Source: Proteus faecis
GTDB taxonomy: Bacteria; Pseudomonadota; Gammaproteobacteria; Enterobacterales; Enterobacteriaceae
Length of the DNA: 40,624 nt
Direction: 5' to 3'
NCBI RefSeq assembly: GCF_003144395.1
Contig: NZ_PENZ01000009.1
Location: forward strand, 1 to 40,624
Part shown: one piece after another, positions 32,005-40,558 of the stretch
Layout: each line of letters starts with the position of its first letter
Numbering within the stretch: position 1 is the first letter of the stretch
Position numbers and translations under genes: made by a program
Notes under the pieces: generated by a model
The model's input: only the letters and a program-made list of their open reading frames with translations
Told to the model about the DNA's origin: nothing
Database searches by the model: none

Positions 32005-33261
32005 ATGCAGCAGCAACTGCTTACATGGATACGTCAATTTAATGAAGAGTACGCCCAAATTGCTTCTCTCCTACTCGTTTTAGCCATTATTTTTCTTGTC
32101 GCAATCATTCTCCATTTTATTTTGCACAGGCTGGTCTTGCCTAAAATTTCCAAGGCAATAAGTCAATACGATCAGAAATGGCAACTTTCTCTAGAAATAA
32201 ATAAGCTATTTAGTCGTTTTGCTTTTTTAATCCAAGGTATTGTTGTTAATATCCAAGCGCTAGTGTGGATGGGATCGGGTAAAACCCAAGAAATTCTCAC
32301 CACCAGTGCCCAAGCCTGGTGCTTAATTTTTGGCTTGTTGATGCTTTTCTCTATTATGGATCTCTGTATGCAGATCATGAGAAATTCATCCTCATTTGGC
32401 CGATTACCATTAAAAGGTATTTTTCAAAGCTTAAAACTCGCCGCCTCGGTGCTGATTGGGATAATGATTATTTCCCTACTTATTGGCAAATCCCCTCTTA
32501 TTTTACTCAGTGGTTTAGGCGCCATGACGGCGGTGTTAATGTTGGTGTTTAAAGATCCTATTATGGGATTAGTCGCCGGCATTCAATTATCTGCAAACAA
32601 TATGATAAGTCTTGGTGACTGGCTAGAAATGCCTAAATATGGAGCTGATGGCGCTGTCATTGATATTAGTTTAACAACCGTTAAAGTGCGTAATTGGGAC
32701 AATACGGTTACAACGATTCCCACTTATTCTCTCATTTCAGATTCCTTTAAAAACTGGCAAGCAATGACAAAATCAGGAGGACGTCGTATTAAAAGAAGTC
32801 TTGCTCTTGATATTAACAGCATCCATTTTTTAGATAAAAAACAAATTGATAATCTAGAAAAGGCTCATTTGTTAGCGCCTTATATAAAAAATAAAGAAAG
32901 TGAAATTAACCAATTCAATTCCACTTTGGATAATGAATGTCAAATACCATTAAACCAACGTGGCATGACCAATATTGGAACCTTCCGTGCGTATGTTGAA
33001 GCCTATTTAAAAAACCATCCTAATGTCCATAAGCAAATGACAATTATGGTAAGACAATTAGCACCAACTTCGGATGGGCTTCCCATTGAAATTTATGCCT
33101 TTACGAACACCACTGTTTGGGTTCAATACGAGGCAATTCAATCAGATATATTTGATCATATCTTTGCTATTTTGCCTCAATTCGGCTTAAGGGTTCACCA
33201 GTCTCCAACAGGAAATGATGTAAGAGCACTCAGATTTCCTGTCGAAAATAATCCTCAATAA
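32005..33261 (+). CDS. ybdG: Mechanosensitive channel YbdG (MscM)
   Basis: An MscS-superfamily inner-membrane channel, 418 residues, that contributes miniconductance activity and osmotic protection in E. coli. Five hydrophobic helices occupy the first 190 residues. The pore-lining TM3 and following beta domain are highly conserved: [77 protein letters not shown]. The C-terminal [27 protein letters not shown] segment and [15 protein letters not shown] also match E. coli YbdG (415 residues). TGAGGA precedes the ATG. It is monocistronic with a terminator. Confidence 0.94.
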   Translation: MQQQLLTWIRQFNEEYAQIASLLLVLAIIFLVAIILHFILHRLVLPKISKAISQYDQKWQLSLEINKLFSRFAFLIQGIVVNIQALVWMGSGKTQEILTTSAQAWCLIFGLLMLFSIMDLCMQIMRNSSSFGRLPLKGIFQSLKLAASVLIGIMIISLLIGKSPLILLSGLGAMTAVLMLVFKDPIMGLVAGIQLSANNMISLGDWLEMPKYGADGAVIDISLTTVKVRNWDNTVTTIPTYSLISDSFKNWQAMTKSGGRRIKRSLALDINSIHFLDKKQIDNLEKAHLLAPYIKNKESEINQFNSTLDNECQIPLNQRGMTNIGTFRAYVEAYLKNHPNVHKQMTIMVRQLAPTSDGLPIEIYAFTNTTVWVQYEAIQSDIFDHIFAILPQFGLRVHQSPTGNDVRALRFPVENNPQ

Positions 33262-33275
33262 ATCATTTTCGTATT

Positions 33276-33313
33276 AAGTAAAAAAGAAGAGTCATTCTTC
33301 TTTTTTACTTTTC
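33276..33313 (+). terminator. Terminator of ybdG
   Basis: AAGTAAAAAAGAAGA (33276-33290) pairs perfectly with TCTTCTTTTTTACTT (33296-33310), then TTC. The arm itself supplies the T tract. Confidence 0.8.
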
Positions 33314-33448
33314 TTATTAACAAATATTTTTAATCTCTTATTTTGTTATTATGTTAACAATCTTGTTTTTCTCTATATTTATGAAAAACGATATGTTATT
33401 TTTTACATATCGATTGATTGTTAATTCCTATTTATTTGATATTTTATT
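33314..33448. other. AT-rich upstream region of dmsABC
   Basis: No gene. TTGTTA (33343-33348) is inverted to TAACAA (33355-33360) with a 6-base spacer. The regulatory boxes of dmsA follow downstream. Confidence 0.4.
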
Positions 33449-33464
33449 TACCACTAAAGTGGTA
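33449..33464. promoter_or_regulatory. NarL/NarP-type 7-2-7 heptamer pair upstream of dmsA
   Basis: TACCACT-AA-AGTGGTA is a perfect inverted repeat. Each arm matches the NarL/NarP heptamer TACYYMT at 6 of 7 positions, and the 2-bp gap is the preferred NarL/NarP spacing. DMSO reductase is nitrate-repressed through NarL in E. coli. It lies about 125 bp before the presumed start site. Confidence 0.45.
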
Positions 33465-33532
33465 TTAACTAGAAATTGTAACCATTTGTTTAATAATTAT
33501 TTTTTTATATAACGTTATTAACATTTTTTATA

Positions 33533-33546
33533 TTGATATAAATCAT
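33533..33546 (+). promoter_or_regulatory. FNR box of dmsABC
   Basis: TTGAT-ATAA-ATCAT matches the FNR consensus at 9 of 10 positions. With TAACAT (33568-33573) as -10, its centre would be at about -41, the classic class II activator position. Confidence 0.65.
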
Positions 33547-33619
33547 TATAGGTAGAAGGGTTATAACTTAACATATATATACAACTTTACTTGTTGTGAA
33601 AAATGTTAGGGTAATGTCA

Positions 33620-36052
33620 ATGTCAAAAATTAAAAATAATACTTCTATTACTGAAATGAGTCGGCGTGGATTCATTCAGTCTGCAGCTGTTATTTCTGGT
33701 GCAGCTGCTGTTGCAGGAACGGTTTCATTACCATTCGCTGCTAATGCTCAAACTCCCCAGGGGATCCGCCCTGATGAGACATCTGAAACTATCAAATACA
33801 GTGCATGTTTAGTGAACTGTGGTAGTCGTTGTCCATTAAAAGTGCATGTGAAAGATGGCGTTATTCGTCGTATTTCTAATGAAACGATGTATGACGATTC
33901 AACATTTGGTCTTCACCAAATTCGCCCGTGTCTGCGTGGTCGTTCTGTACGCTGGAAAACATATAACCCAGATCGTTTAAAATACCCAATGAAGCGTGTT
34001 GGTAAACGTGGTGAAGGTAAATTTGAGCGCATTTCTTGGGATGAAGCCACTTCAATCATCGCGGAAAAATTAAAATATACCATCGAAAAATACGGTAATG
34101 AGTCCATTTATTACCAATATGGTACAGGCTCTACTGGTGCGAACTTACACGGTAGAACAGCATGTAAACGCTTATTAAGTACTGTTGGTGGCTTTTTAAG
34201 TGACTATGGTACTTATTCATACTCTCAATTAACCGGTATTGTGCCTTATGTTTACGGGGACATGTTGGAATCACTGTTAACAGAAATTGAGAATTCAGAC
34301 TTAGTCGTGATGTTTGGTCATAACCTTGCTGAAACACGTATGTCTGGTGGTGGTCAATTCTATGAAACGTTAAATGCGTTAGATAAAAGCAAAAGTAAAG
34401 TTATCATCATCGATCCTCGTCGTACTGACAGTGTGACAACATTAGGTGCCGAATGGATCCCAATTTATCCAGGTACCGATGCTGCGTTAGTCGCTGCATT
34501 AGGTTATGTGATGATCCAAGAAGGCATCACCGATGAAGACTTCTTACGCGAATATTGTGTCGGTTGGGATAAACAAACATTACCAGCATCAGCACCTGAA
34601 AATGGCTCTTATAAAGATTATATTTTAGGTAATGGTCCTGATGGCATTGCAAAAACACCTGAGTGGGCAAGTAAATTAACGGGTATTTCTGTTGATCGTA
34701 TTATCCAATTAGCACGTGAAATTGGTGGTGCAAGAGCTGCGTGGATCTCTCAAGGTTGGGGTATCCAGCGTACCTCAAATGGTGAGCAGGCATGTCGCGC
34801 GATTATGATGCTACCATTAATGTCAGGTCACATTGGCCGCCCTGGTACGAATACAGGTTGTTGGGGTGGTAACGTTGCTTATCCAGTTGCAAGCTTTGCT
34901 CTGCCTAATCCAGTTAAGACGTTGATCCCAACATTTATGTGGTCTGAAGCAATTGCTCGCGGTGATCAACTGACCAGCAAAAATGCGGGTGTCAGAAATA
35001 AAGATAAACTTGATACAGGCATTAAATTTATGTGGTGTTATTCCAGCAACGTGATTGGTAACCAACACGCTGACTTGAATAAAACGCATGATTTACTGCA
35101 AGATGAATCAAAATGTGAGTTTATTTTAGTGTGGGATAACCACATGACCCCTTCTGCAAAATACGCAGATATTTTATTGCCAGATGTGACAACTGTTGAG
35201 ACTAACGATCTTATCAATAACTCTTACGCAAGTGGCGCTTACCACTATGTTGTCCGTTTACAAAATGCGATTAAGCCACTTTGGGAAAACCGCCCTTGTT
35301 ATGATGTCTTAACAGACATTGCCGAAAAAATGGGCACCAAAGAACAATTCACTGAAGGACGTACTTACGAAGAGTGGATTGAATATTGCTATAACCAAAT
35401 GCGTGAGAAAAATCCAGCGTTGCCTACATTTGCAGAAACTAACGATGTAGGAATTATCGATCGTAAATTACCTAATCGTAATCAATACGTTGCACTTGAA
35501 GCATTCCGTCAAGATCCTATCGCTAATCCATTAAAAACAGCGTCAGGTAAGATTGAAATTTATTCTGAAAAATTGATGCAAGATACTGAAGGCTGGGTTT
35601 TACCTGAAGGCGACCGTATCCCTGCAATTCCAGAATATTGTAAGAATGAAGAAGGCGTTGAAAACGTTAAGCTTAAAGAGAAATTCCCTCTGCAAATGAC
35701 CGGTTTCCACGACAAAGGCCACGTTCACTCAAGCTACTATAACGTCGCTATGTTACGTGAAGCTATTCCGCATCAATTCTGGTTAAACCCAATTGACGCA
35801 GCTGAACGCGGATTAAAATCTGGCGATATTGCTGAGATTTATAATGATCGTGGTCGTTTAAATATTCTCGTTAAAGTGACAGATCGTGTATTACCTGGTG
35901 TGATTGCAGTACCGCAAGGTGCATGGCGTTCACTTGATACAACAGGTGTAGATACAGGTGGATGTATTAATACATTAACAAGCTGGCACCCATCGCCGTT
36001 TGCTAAAGGAAATCCACAACATACAAACCTTGTTGAAGTGAAACGTGCATAA
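33620..36052 (+). CDS. dmsA: DMSO reductase catalytic subunit DmsA
   Basis: Periplasm-facing molybdopterin enzyme reducing DMSO and other S- or N-oxides in anaerobic respiration, 810 residues. The Tat signal is MSRRGFIQSAAVISGAAA near residue 13. The [4Fe-4S] motif CLVNCGSRC with a later C in IRPCLRGRS follows, and the Mo-binding serine lies in YGTYSYSQ at about residue 200, equivalent to the serine of E. coli DmsA and YnfE. Ending blocks (FPLQMTGFHDKGHVHSSY, GGCINTLTSWHPSPFAKGNPQHTNLVEV) match DmsA. The N-terminal start at 33620 is chosen because AGGG lies eight bases upstream; in-frame GTG 33596 and ATG 33614 are poorer. The segment just before the serine is several residues shorter than in E. 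coli. First gene of dmsABC. Confidence 0.92.
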   Translation: MSKIKNNTSITEMSRRGFIQSAAVISGAAAVAGTVSLPFAANAQTPQGIRPDETSETIKYSACLVNCGSRCPLKVHVKDGVIRRISNETMYDDSTFGLHQIRPCLRGRSVRWKTYNPDRLKYPMKRVGKRGEGKFERISWDEATSIIAEKLKYTIEKYGNESIYYQYGTGSTGANLHGRTACKRLLSTVGGFLSDYGTYSYSQLTGIVPYVYGDMLESLLTEIENSDLVVMFGHNLAETRMSGGGQFYETLNALDKSKSKVIIIDPRRTDSVTTLGAEWIPIYPGTDAALVAALGYVMIQEGITDEDFLREYCVGWDKQTLPASAPENGSYKDYILGNGPDGIAKTPEWASKLTGISVDRIIQLAREIGGARAAWISQGWGIQRTSNGEQACRAIMMLPLMSGHIGRPGTNTGCWGGNVAYPVASFALPNPVKTLIPTFMWSEAIARGDQLTSKNAGVRNKDKLDTGIKFMWCYSSNVIGNQHADLNKTHDLLQDESKCEFILVWDNHMTPSAKYADILLPDVTTVETNDLINNSYASGAYHYVVRLQNAIKPLWENRPCYDVLTDIAEKMGTKEQFTEGRTYEEWIEYCYNQMREKNPALPTFAETNDVGIIDRKLPNRNQYVALEAFRQDPIANPLKTASGKIEIYSEKLMQDTEGWVLPEGDRIPAIPEYCKNEEGVENVKLKEKFPLQMTGFHDKGHVHSSYYNVAMLREAIPHQFWLNPIDAAERGLKSGDIAEIYNDRGRLNILVKVTDRVLPGVIAVPQGAWRSLDTTGVDTGGCINTLTSWHPSPFAKGNPQHTNLVEVKRA

Positions 36053-36063
36053 GGAGTTAACTC

Positions 36064-36681
36064 ATGAAGCAATATGGTTTTTATTTTGACTCCACTAAAT
36101 GCACTGGCTGTAAAACCTGTCAAGTCAGTTGCAAGGATGAAAAAGATTTAGATTTAGGCCCTAAATTCCGTCGTGTTTATGAATACGGTGGTGGTAGCTG
36201 GGCAAAACAGGACGGGATCTGGACACAAAATATCTATAGTTATTATTTATCCATTTCTTGTAACCATTGTTCAAATCCGACTTGCGTTGCAGGTTGCCCA
36301 ACGGGTGCTATGCATAAACGTGAAGAAGATGGTTTAGTGGTTGTTAACCAAGATATTTGTGTGGGTTGTCGTTATTGTGAATTACGTTGCCCTTATGGTG
36401 CACCACAATTCGATGAGAAGAAAAAACTCATGTCTAAGTGTGATGGTTGCTACGAACGTGTAGCACAAGGCATGAAACCGGTTTGTGTTGAGTCTTGTCC
36501 TCAACGTGCACTTGATTTTGATGATATTGAAGTGATCAGAGCAAAACACGGTACTGAGTGTGGTATCGCACCAATGCCTGATCCTAGCTTGACCAATCCA
36601 AATATCGTGATCAAAGCACACAAAGAAGCGAAGCCTTCTGGTGATAAAACCGGTTCAGTTCAAAATGCGGCGGAGGTATAA
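36064..36681 (+). CDS. dmsB: DMSO reductase iron-sulfur subunit DmsB
   Basis: A 205-residue electron-transfer subunit with four [4Fe-4S] clusters. Cysteine groups are CTGCKTCQVSC, CNHCSNPTCVAGC, CVGCRYCELRC and CDGCYERVAQGMKPVCVESC. It starts KQYGFYFDSTKCTGC as in E. coli DmsB and has no signal of its own, since it is exported with DmsA. AAGGAG precedes the ATG by six bases; the gap to dmsA is 11 bp and to dmsC 3 bp, so the three genes form one operon. Confidence 0.94.
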   Translation: MKQYGFYFDSTKCTGCKTCQVSCKDEKDLDLGPKFRRVYEYGGGSWAKQDGIWTQNIYSYYLSISCNHCSNPTCVAGCPTGAMHKREEDGLVVVNQDICVGCRYCELRCPYGAPQFDEKKKLMSKCDGCYERVAQGMKPVCVESCPQRALDFDDIEVIRAKHGTECGIAPMPDPSLTNPNIVIKAHKEAKPSGDKTGSVQNAAEV

Positions 36682-36684
36682 ACC

Positions 36685-37461
36685 ATGCATGAACTTCCTC
36701 TAGTCTTTTTTACTGTTTTAGGTTCATCAGCAGCAGGTCTGTTTCTTATTGCTTATATCAGTAAAAAATTAGGTCAAATTGATGAAAACCAACTACGTAA
36801 TGCAAATATTTTAGCCTTGGTTTTAACATTAATTGGCTTAGGTATTGGTGGATTACACGTTGGTCAGCCACTGCGTTTTTTCAATATGCTTTTAGGCGTT
36901 GGCCGTTCTCCAATGAGTAACGAAGCGTTTTTAAGTGGTGTGTTTACAGGTTTTGCTTTTGCCACTGTCGCACTCACTATAATGAAAAAATGGAAAGGCT
37001 TACGTGAAATTTGTAACCTATTTACCGTTGTTTTTGGTCTAGCATTTGTTTGGTCTATTCCGCAAATTTATCATATTCCTACAATTGCTAACTGGAATAC
37101 AAACTACACGACATTGCAATTCTGGATGACGCTGTTAGTTGGCGGTGGTGTATTAGCAATGGCAACAGGTGCTCGACGTTTAGGTGCATTGTCCTTTATT
37201 ATTGGTGCCATTATTACTTTTGCTACTCGCTCTGGCTATGTTAGCTTCCTTGGCTTTACAGGCCCAGAACTCAGTGCTGATCAATCTCTATTTTGGGGAT
37301 TCCAATTAGCAGTATTAGCATTAGGTGTGGTTATCGTAGGATTTACTGCTGTAAAAGCACAAGCATCAAAAATGACGCTAGCAACTTGTGCTGCTGCGGT
37401 CATTATTGCTGAGTTGTCAGGTCGTATCGCCTTCTATAATTTATGGCATATTACAATGTAA
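36685..37461 (+). CDS. dmsC: DMSO reductase membrane anchor DmsC
   Basis: A 258-residue integral membrane protein that anchors DmsAB and oxidises menaquinol. It begins MHELPLVFFTVLGSSAAGLFL as in E. coli DmsC, and eight hydrophobic helices can be counted. Typical features are GLHVGQPLRFFNMLLGVGRSPMSNEAFLSG in the first loop and RIAFYNLWHITM at the end. It overlaps neither neighbour, and a bidirectional terminator follows 42 bp later. Confidence 0.93.
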   Translation: MHELPLVFFTVLGSSAAGLFLIAYISKKLGQIDENQLRNANILALVLTLIGLGIGGLHVGQPLRFFNMLLGVGRSPMSNEAFLSGVFTGFAFATVALTIMKKWKGLREICNLFTVVFGLAFVWSIPQIYHIPTIANWNTNYTTLQFWMTLLVGGGVLAMATGARRLGALSFIIGAIITFATRSGYVSFLGFTGPELSADQSLFWGFQLAVLALGVVIVGFTAVKAQASKMTLATCAAAVIIAELSGRIAFYNLWHITM

Positions 37462-37503
37462 TCTTGACGTTATGACTGATTAATCAGTTATAAAAAAGAA
37501 ACA

Positions 37504-37537
37504 AAAATGCATACCCGAAAAAGGTATGCATTTTTTT
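37504..37537. terminator. Bidirectional terminator between dmsC and the DUF924 gene
   Basis: AAAATGCATACC (37504-37515) pairs with GGTATGCATTTT (37523-37534), followed by TTT on +. On - it reads into TTTTTGTTTC, so it serves both convergent genes. The + T tract overlaps the DUF924 stop codon by two bases. Confidence 0.85.
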
Positions 37538-38078
37538 AGAATGAAGAACCAGGTTGCTGCAAAAAGTCTAATTCTTCAGGTGTAGATGTTCGTCCTAAAA
37601 TTTCATTACGGTGAGGATAGCGACCATATTTATCAATAATTTCTTTGTGTCTTAATTCATATTGATAAGTATTGTCATCATTAAGCTGAGAAAACAAGAT
37701 AACCGCATCTTGATGAATTTTAGGGGATTCTGAATGCATAAATGGCATGATCATAAACTTACGTTTAACCGGTGTTAATGTCAGATACTCAGGTAACCTG
37801 ATAGCTTCTTGCGCTAAGATTAATGCCATATTATCTTGGGCAAAAGCTTTTGGCGTATCTCGCCAAATATTACGTGAGAATTGATCAAGAATAATCACCT
37901 CAGCTAAACGCCCTTCTATCGTTTCTCTCCATGATGCCAACTCGCCACGACTCGCGCTTAAACATAATTCACCAAATCTACGGCTAATTTCTTTATCAAA
38001 CTGAGGATCTTTTTTAAACCATTGCTCTGGTGTGCATTCTTCAAACCAAAACGTCAAAGTTGATTGATAAGGGATCAT
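37536..38078 (-). CDS. DUF924-family protein
   Basis: A 180-residue cytoplasmic protein, all alpha-helical, of the DUF924 family (TPR-like fold). Conserved landmarks are LTFWFEECTPEQWFKKDPQFD at the start, VIILDQFSRNIWRDTPKAFAQD, FMIMPFMHSES and DKYGRYPHRNEILGR. Function is unknown. The start at 38078 (MIPYQS) is preferred over an in-frame GTG 12 nt upstream; neither has a good ribosome-binding site. It converges on dmsC and shares its terminator. Confidence 0.85.
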   Translation of the reverse strand: MIPYQSTLTFWFEECTPEQWFKKDPQFDKEISRRFGELCLSASRGELASWRETIEGRLAEVIILDQFSRNIWRDTPKAFAQDNMALILAQEAIRLPEYLTLTPVKRKFMIMPFMHSESPKIHQDAVILFSQLNDDNTYQYELRHKEIIDKYGRYPHRNEILGRTSTPEELDFLQQPGSSF

Positions 38079-38222
38079 AAAAACTACCACGCTAGTTGTT
38101 TATTAATCAAAACAGCGTTTATTTTCTTTACAATAAACGTCATTGACAGGTTACTACTTTTATAAATTACCATTTTAATATAGCAACAGCTATTAACCTC
38201 TATCTGAAAAGAATATAAAAAT

Positions 38223-38252
38223 AAATCCCCTTTTCAATCTTAAAGGGGATTT
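38223..38252. terminator. Orphan terminator hairpin
   Basis: AAATCCCCTTT (38223-38233) pairs perfectly with AAAGGGGATTT (38242-38252). T tracts exist on both sides (TTTAAAT on +, TTTATTTTT on -). No gene on + or - leads into it: the DUF924 gene starts at 38078 and runs away, and ortT starts 520 bp to the right. It may end a small RNA. Confidence 0.65.
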
Positions 38253-38774
38253 TTAAATGCTTCCCAGCTAACGCTTATATCCATTAAGTCGCGCCATCCA
38301 TAAGCCAAATTATCTACAAGTATGTATAAAATGGCATTCACTCCATTTATTACATTCTGTCGATATCATGATGTAATATAACTAACCTGCGCATTTACAA
38401 ACATCAAATTTATCTCTTCATTACTATCCTGCCTTAAAAATCAGCATTTAAAAATTTTATTTTTTATAGTGAAACCACTAAAAAAGATCTATGTCGTTTT
38501 GTTCTATTTTTAGTAACCATCATTTTAGACAATAAAGATTGTTATAAATAACAATTATAATCAATATGTTATATTTCTATTTTTTATTTTTTAGCTTTAA
38601 CCTTGTTATTATCTTGTGTGATTAAACCCAAAAGCAAGCAGAGATCAAAAGTGAGATAAATGTTTAAAATTTGCACATTAATAATGACATTTATTGAAAA
38701 GTTTGCCCTATTCCTCTGTTTCTTTAACAATTTTGGAGTACAATTGTGGCAATTTATTTACTGAATGATCTATT
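38253..38774. other. AT-rich region without a recognised gene
   Basis: About 520 bp with no ORF that has a ribosome-binding site. It contains TTGTTA-TAAA-TAACAA at about 38548-38563 and lies between an orphan terminator and the OrtT-like gene. The GhoS antitoxin, about 98 residues in E. coli, is not encoded here. Confidence 0.45.
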
Positions 38775-38954
38775 ATGTCTGCTATCTCTATTATTGGAAT
38801 AAGCTACCTTATTGGTGCTATTATATCGTTTATTATTACTTTCTTTTTAACCAAAGATCCTAGCCTAGCCATGCGTCTTTTAAGTGCATTATTAATCGCC
38901 TTAACTTGGCCTCTTAGCTTCCCTATGGCACTTATTTTCTCTATTTTTAGCTAA
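38775..38954 (+). CDS. GhoT/OrtT-family small membrane toxin, 59 aa
   Basis: Two hydrophobic helices (about 5-25 and 36-58) joined by a short charged turn (LTKDPSLAMRL). The second half, RLLSALLIALTWPLSFPMAL followed by IFSIFS, follows the conserved end of E. coli GhoT and OrtT (RLLSAFLVGxTWPMSxPVALLFSLF). These proteins insert in the inner membrane, lower proton-motive force and ATP, and promote persistence or stringent-response-linked growth arrest. No ghoS lies beside it, so it is orphan like OrtT. The ribosome-binding site is weak, as expected for a tightly held toxin, and an AT-rich hairpin follows. The gene is below 60 codons and easily missed. Confidence 0.85.
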   Translation: MSAISIIGISYLIGAIISFIITFFLTKDPSLAMRLLSALLIALTWPLSFPMALIFSIFS

Positions 38955-38969
38955 TTTTAACTTAATAAT

Positions 38970-39012
38970 AATAGTTATATTCTATTCAATTAGAATAATA
39001 ACTATTTATATT
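38970..39012 (+). terminator. AT-rich hairpin after the OrtT-like gene
   Basis: AATAGTTAT plus ATTCTA (38970-38984) pair with TAGAAT and ATAACTATT (38991-39006) with one bulged A, followed by TATATTTC. Confidence 0.55.
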
Positions 39013-39322
39013 TCTTCTCTTAAATAAATATATTTATCACTTTGCAAAAATAACACTTTTAGCTTAGATTTTATCTAAAAAAGACTATCTAATTGCTCGT
39101 TATTTTATTCACCTAATTGTAATCTTATCAATTCATATCAGTATGTTATAATTAATACTCAAATTATCGTAAATAGCGCACCATTTTAAAAACCTAAAAT
39201 TAGATTAAATATTTTTATAAATTTACAATCAAACCTAATTTCATTACAGTATCTTCTGTAAATTGGTCGAATACATGTATTACTTACTACCACTAATAAT
39301 AATTTTTAATTAGAGCTAGAAT
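39013..39322. other. AT-rich spacer upstream of the AraC-type gene
   Basis: About 310 bp without a gene or clear hairpin. It should contain the promoter of the Rob-like regulator; no convincing -35/-10 pair was found. Confidence 0.4.
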
Positions 39323-40240
39323 ATGTTTAGTGAAAATGTCATTACAGATATTATCTATTGGATTGAAGAAAATTTAGAGAAAGATCTAAAGCTTGAGAAT
39401 GTTTCGCAAAAATCAGGATATTCCAAATGGCATCTTCAACGCATATTTAAAGAACACACAGGATTAACATTAGCGTCTTATATTCGAGCAAGACGACTCT
39501 CTTGTGCTGCAGTTGAATTACGCTTGCAAAGAACACCACTGCTGGATATTGCATTAAAATATCGTTTTGATTCTCAGCAGACATTCTCAAGAGCGTTTAA
39601 AAAGTTATTTGATATAACCCCCTATAATTATCGTAGAAAAGAGAATTGGCAAGCTTATGGCTTTACATTACCGTTAAGAAAATTTAGTGGTTTTAATTTA
39701 GATATCGAAATCGTCACAATAGACTCGCTTCCATTAATCGGTATAGAGCATACCTATAAAGCTAATATGATTGATTGGAATTTTAATACAGAAAAAGCGC
39801 GAGAAGAATACTGGAAAGTCTTCTTTCAACAGAAGCTCTCCAAGCATGAACGGGTTTATGCTTTACATAATATTTTATCTAATAAAAATAATGAATTAAC
39901 AATAAAATATGCAACCATGATGGAAAATAAACCTGACGCTTATCATTCTCAATTCAAAGATCATGCTCATATAAAGGATACAAAGTATTTAAAATTTAGT
40001 ATTCCAGAAGCATTATTAAAATTAGATTATAAAGATATTATCTATAATACCTATGGTATTTTACTTAGAAAACTTAATATCCCAAGAAAAAATGGTGCTC
40101 CCGATATTGAAGAGTATATATTTCAAGATGATTATCCTGTTGCAATTCTCGCTACTAATCCTGCATCATTATTAAAAGATGTTAATTATTATATTCCAAT
40201 TGAAATAGATAATAAGGATAAGGGTAAGGTAAAAGAGTAA
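39323..40240 (+). CDS. Rob-like AraC-family regulator with GyrI-like C-terminal domain
   Basis: A 305-residue protein with the order of E. coli Rob: DNA-binding domain first (1-105) and an effector domain after it. The two helix-turn-helices are visible as KLENVSQKSGYSKWHLQRIF and LLDIALKYRFDSQQTFSRAF, with the AraC signature end FKKLFDITPYNYRR. The C-terminal part from about 120 (IEIVTIDSLPLIGIEHTYKA, then a long loop and YYIPIEI) resembles a GyrI-like ligand-binding fold. MarA/SoxS/Rob proteins act on marboxes; candidate boxes precede mdtG in this window. It differs from short PqrA/RamA types by carrying the extra domain. It is monocistronic with a terminator. Confidence 0.85.
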   Translation: MFSENVITDIIYWIEENLEKDLKLENVSQKSGYSKWHLQRIFKEHTGLTLASYIRARRLSCAAVELRLQRTPLLDIALKYRFDSQQTFSRAFKKLFDITPYNYRRKENWQAYGFTLPLRKFSGFNLDIEIVTIDSLPLIGIEHTYKANMIDWNFNTEKAREEYWKVFFQQKLSKHERVYALHNILSNKNNELTIKYATMMENKPDAYHSQFKDHAHIKDTKYLKFSIPEALLKLDYKDIIYNTYGILLRKLNIPRKNGAPDIEEYIFQDDYPVAILATNPASLLKDVNYYIPIEIDNKDKGKVKE

Positions 40241-40256
40241 TTTTATCTTATTGATG

Positions 40257-40292
40257 AAAAGCCACCTATTTTAGAAGTGGCTTTTGTTAGAT
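40257..40292 (+). terminator. Terminator of the AraC-type gene
   Basis: AAAAGCCAC (40257-40265) pairs with GTGGCTTTT (40277-40285), followed by GTTAG. Confidence 0.75.
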
Positions 40293-40488
40293 ATAGAAAG
40301 TTGAAAATTAAGACTCAAGATCAAATTTAATACCCAATCACCTTTACCGTAAATTAATACCTATTTCATTCTGTATTCAGGTAAATTATATGCACCTATT
40401 TATTAAATACTTTTAGTATGTTACTAGTTAAAAGAGTAGCATCATTTAATAATTTCGTAGCAGTGTCAGTAATAACTTCAACATTAGC
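40293..40488. other. Spacer between AraC-type gene and right IS element
   Basis: AT-rich, with no supported gene or hairpin. The sequence just before the element end would be the matching guide region of the TnpB system if it is active. Confidence 0.4.
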
Positions 40489-40558
40489 GAAAAACGCCGT
40501 AAACCCTCGCCCAATGCGGGCGGGGATATAAGGCGAAAAGCCTGCAGGGCTTTAAAGA
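40489..40558 (-). mobile_element. Right-end structure of an IS200/IS605-type element (omega RNA region)
   Basis: CCTCGCCC (40505-40512) pairs with GGGCGGGG (40518-40525), and two overlapping small hairpins follow, AGGC-GAAAA-GCCT and AAAGCC/GGCTTT. They lie directly 3' of the tnpB stop, where the omega RNA scaffold and the transposase-recognised end of such elements are found. The outer boundary near 40489 is an estimate. Confidence 0.55.

Noticed and set aside
34130..34240. Apparent loss of the Mo-binding serine in DmsA, because TRSWPP of E. coli is absent
   Set aside because: On closer alignment the ligand serine lies further on, in the GDYS/GTYS segment, and is present here as YGTYSYSQ. 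The enzyme looks intact.
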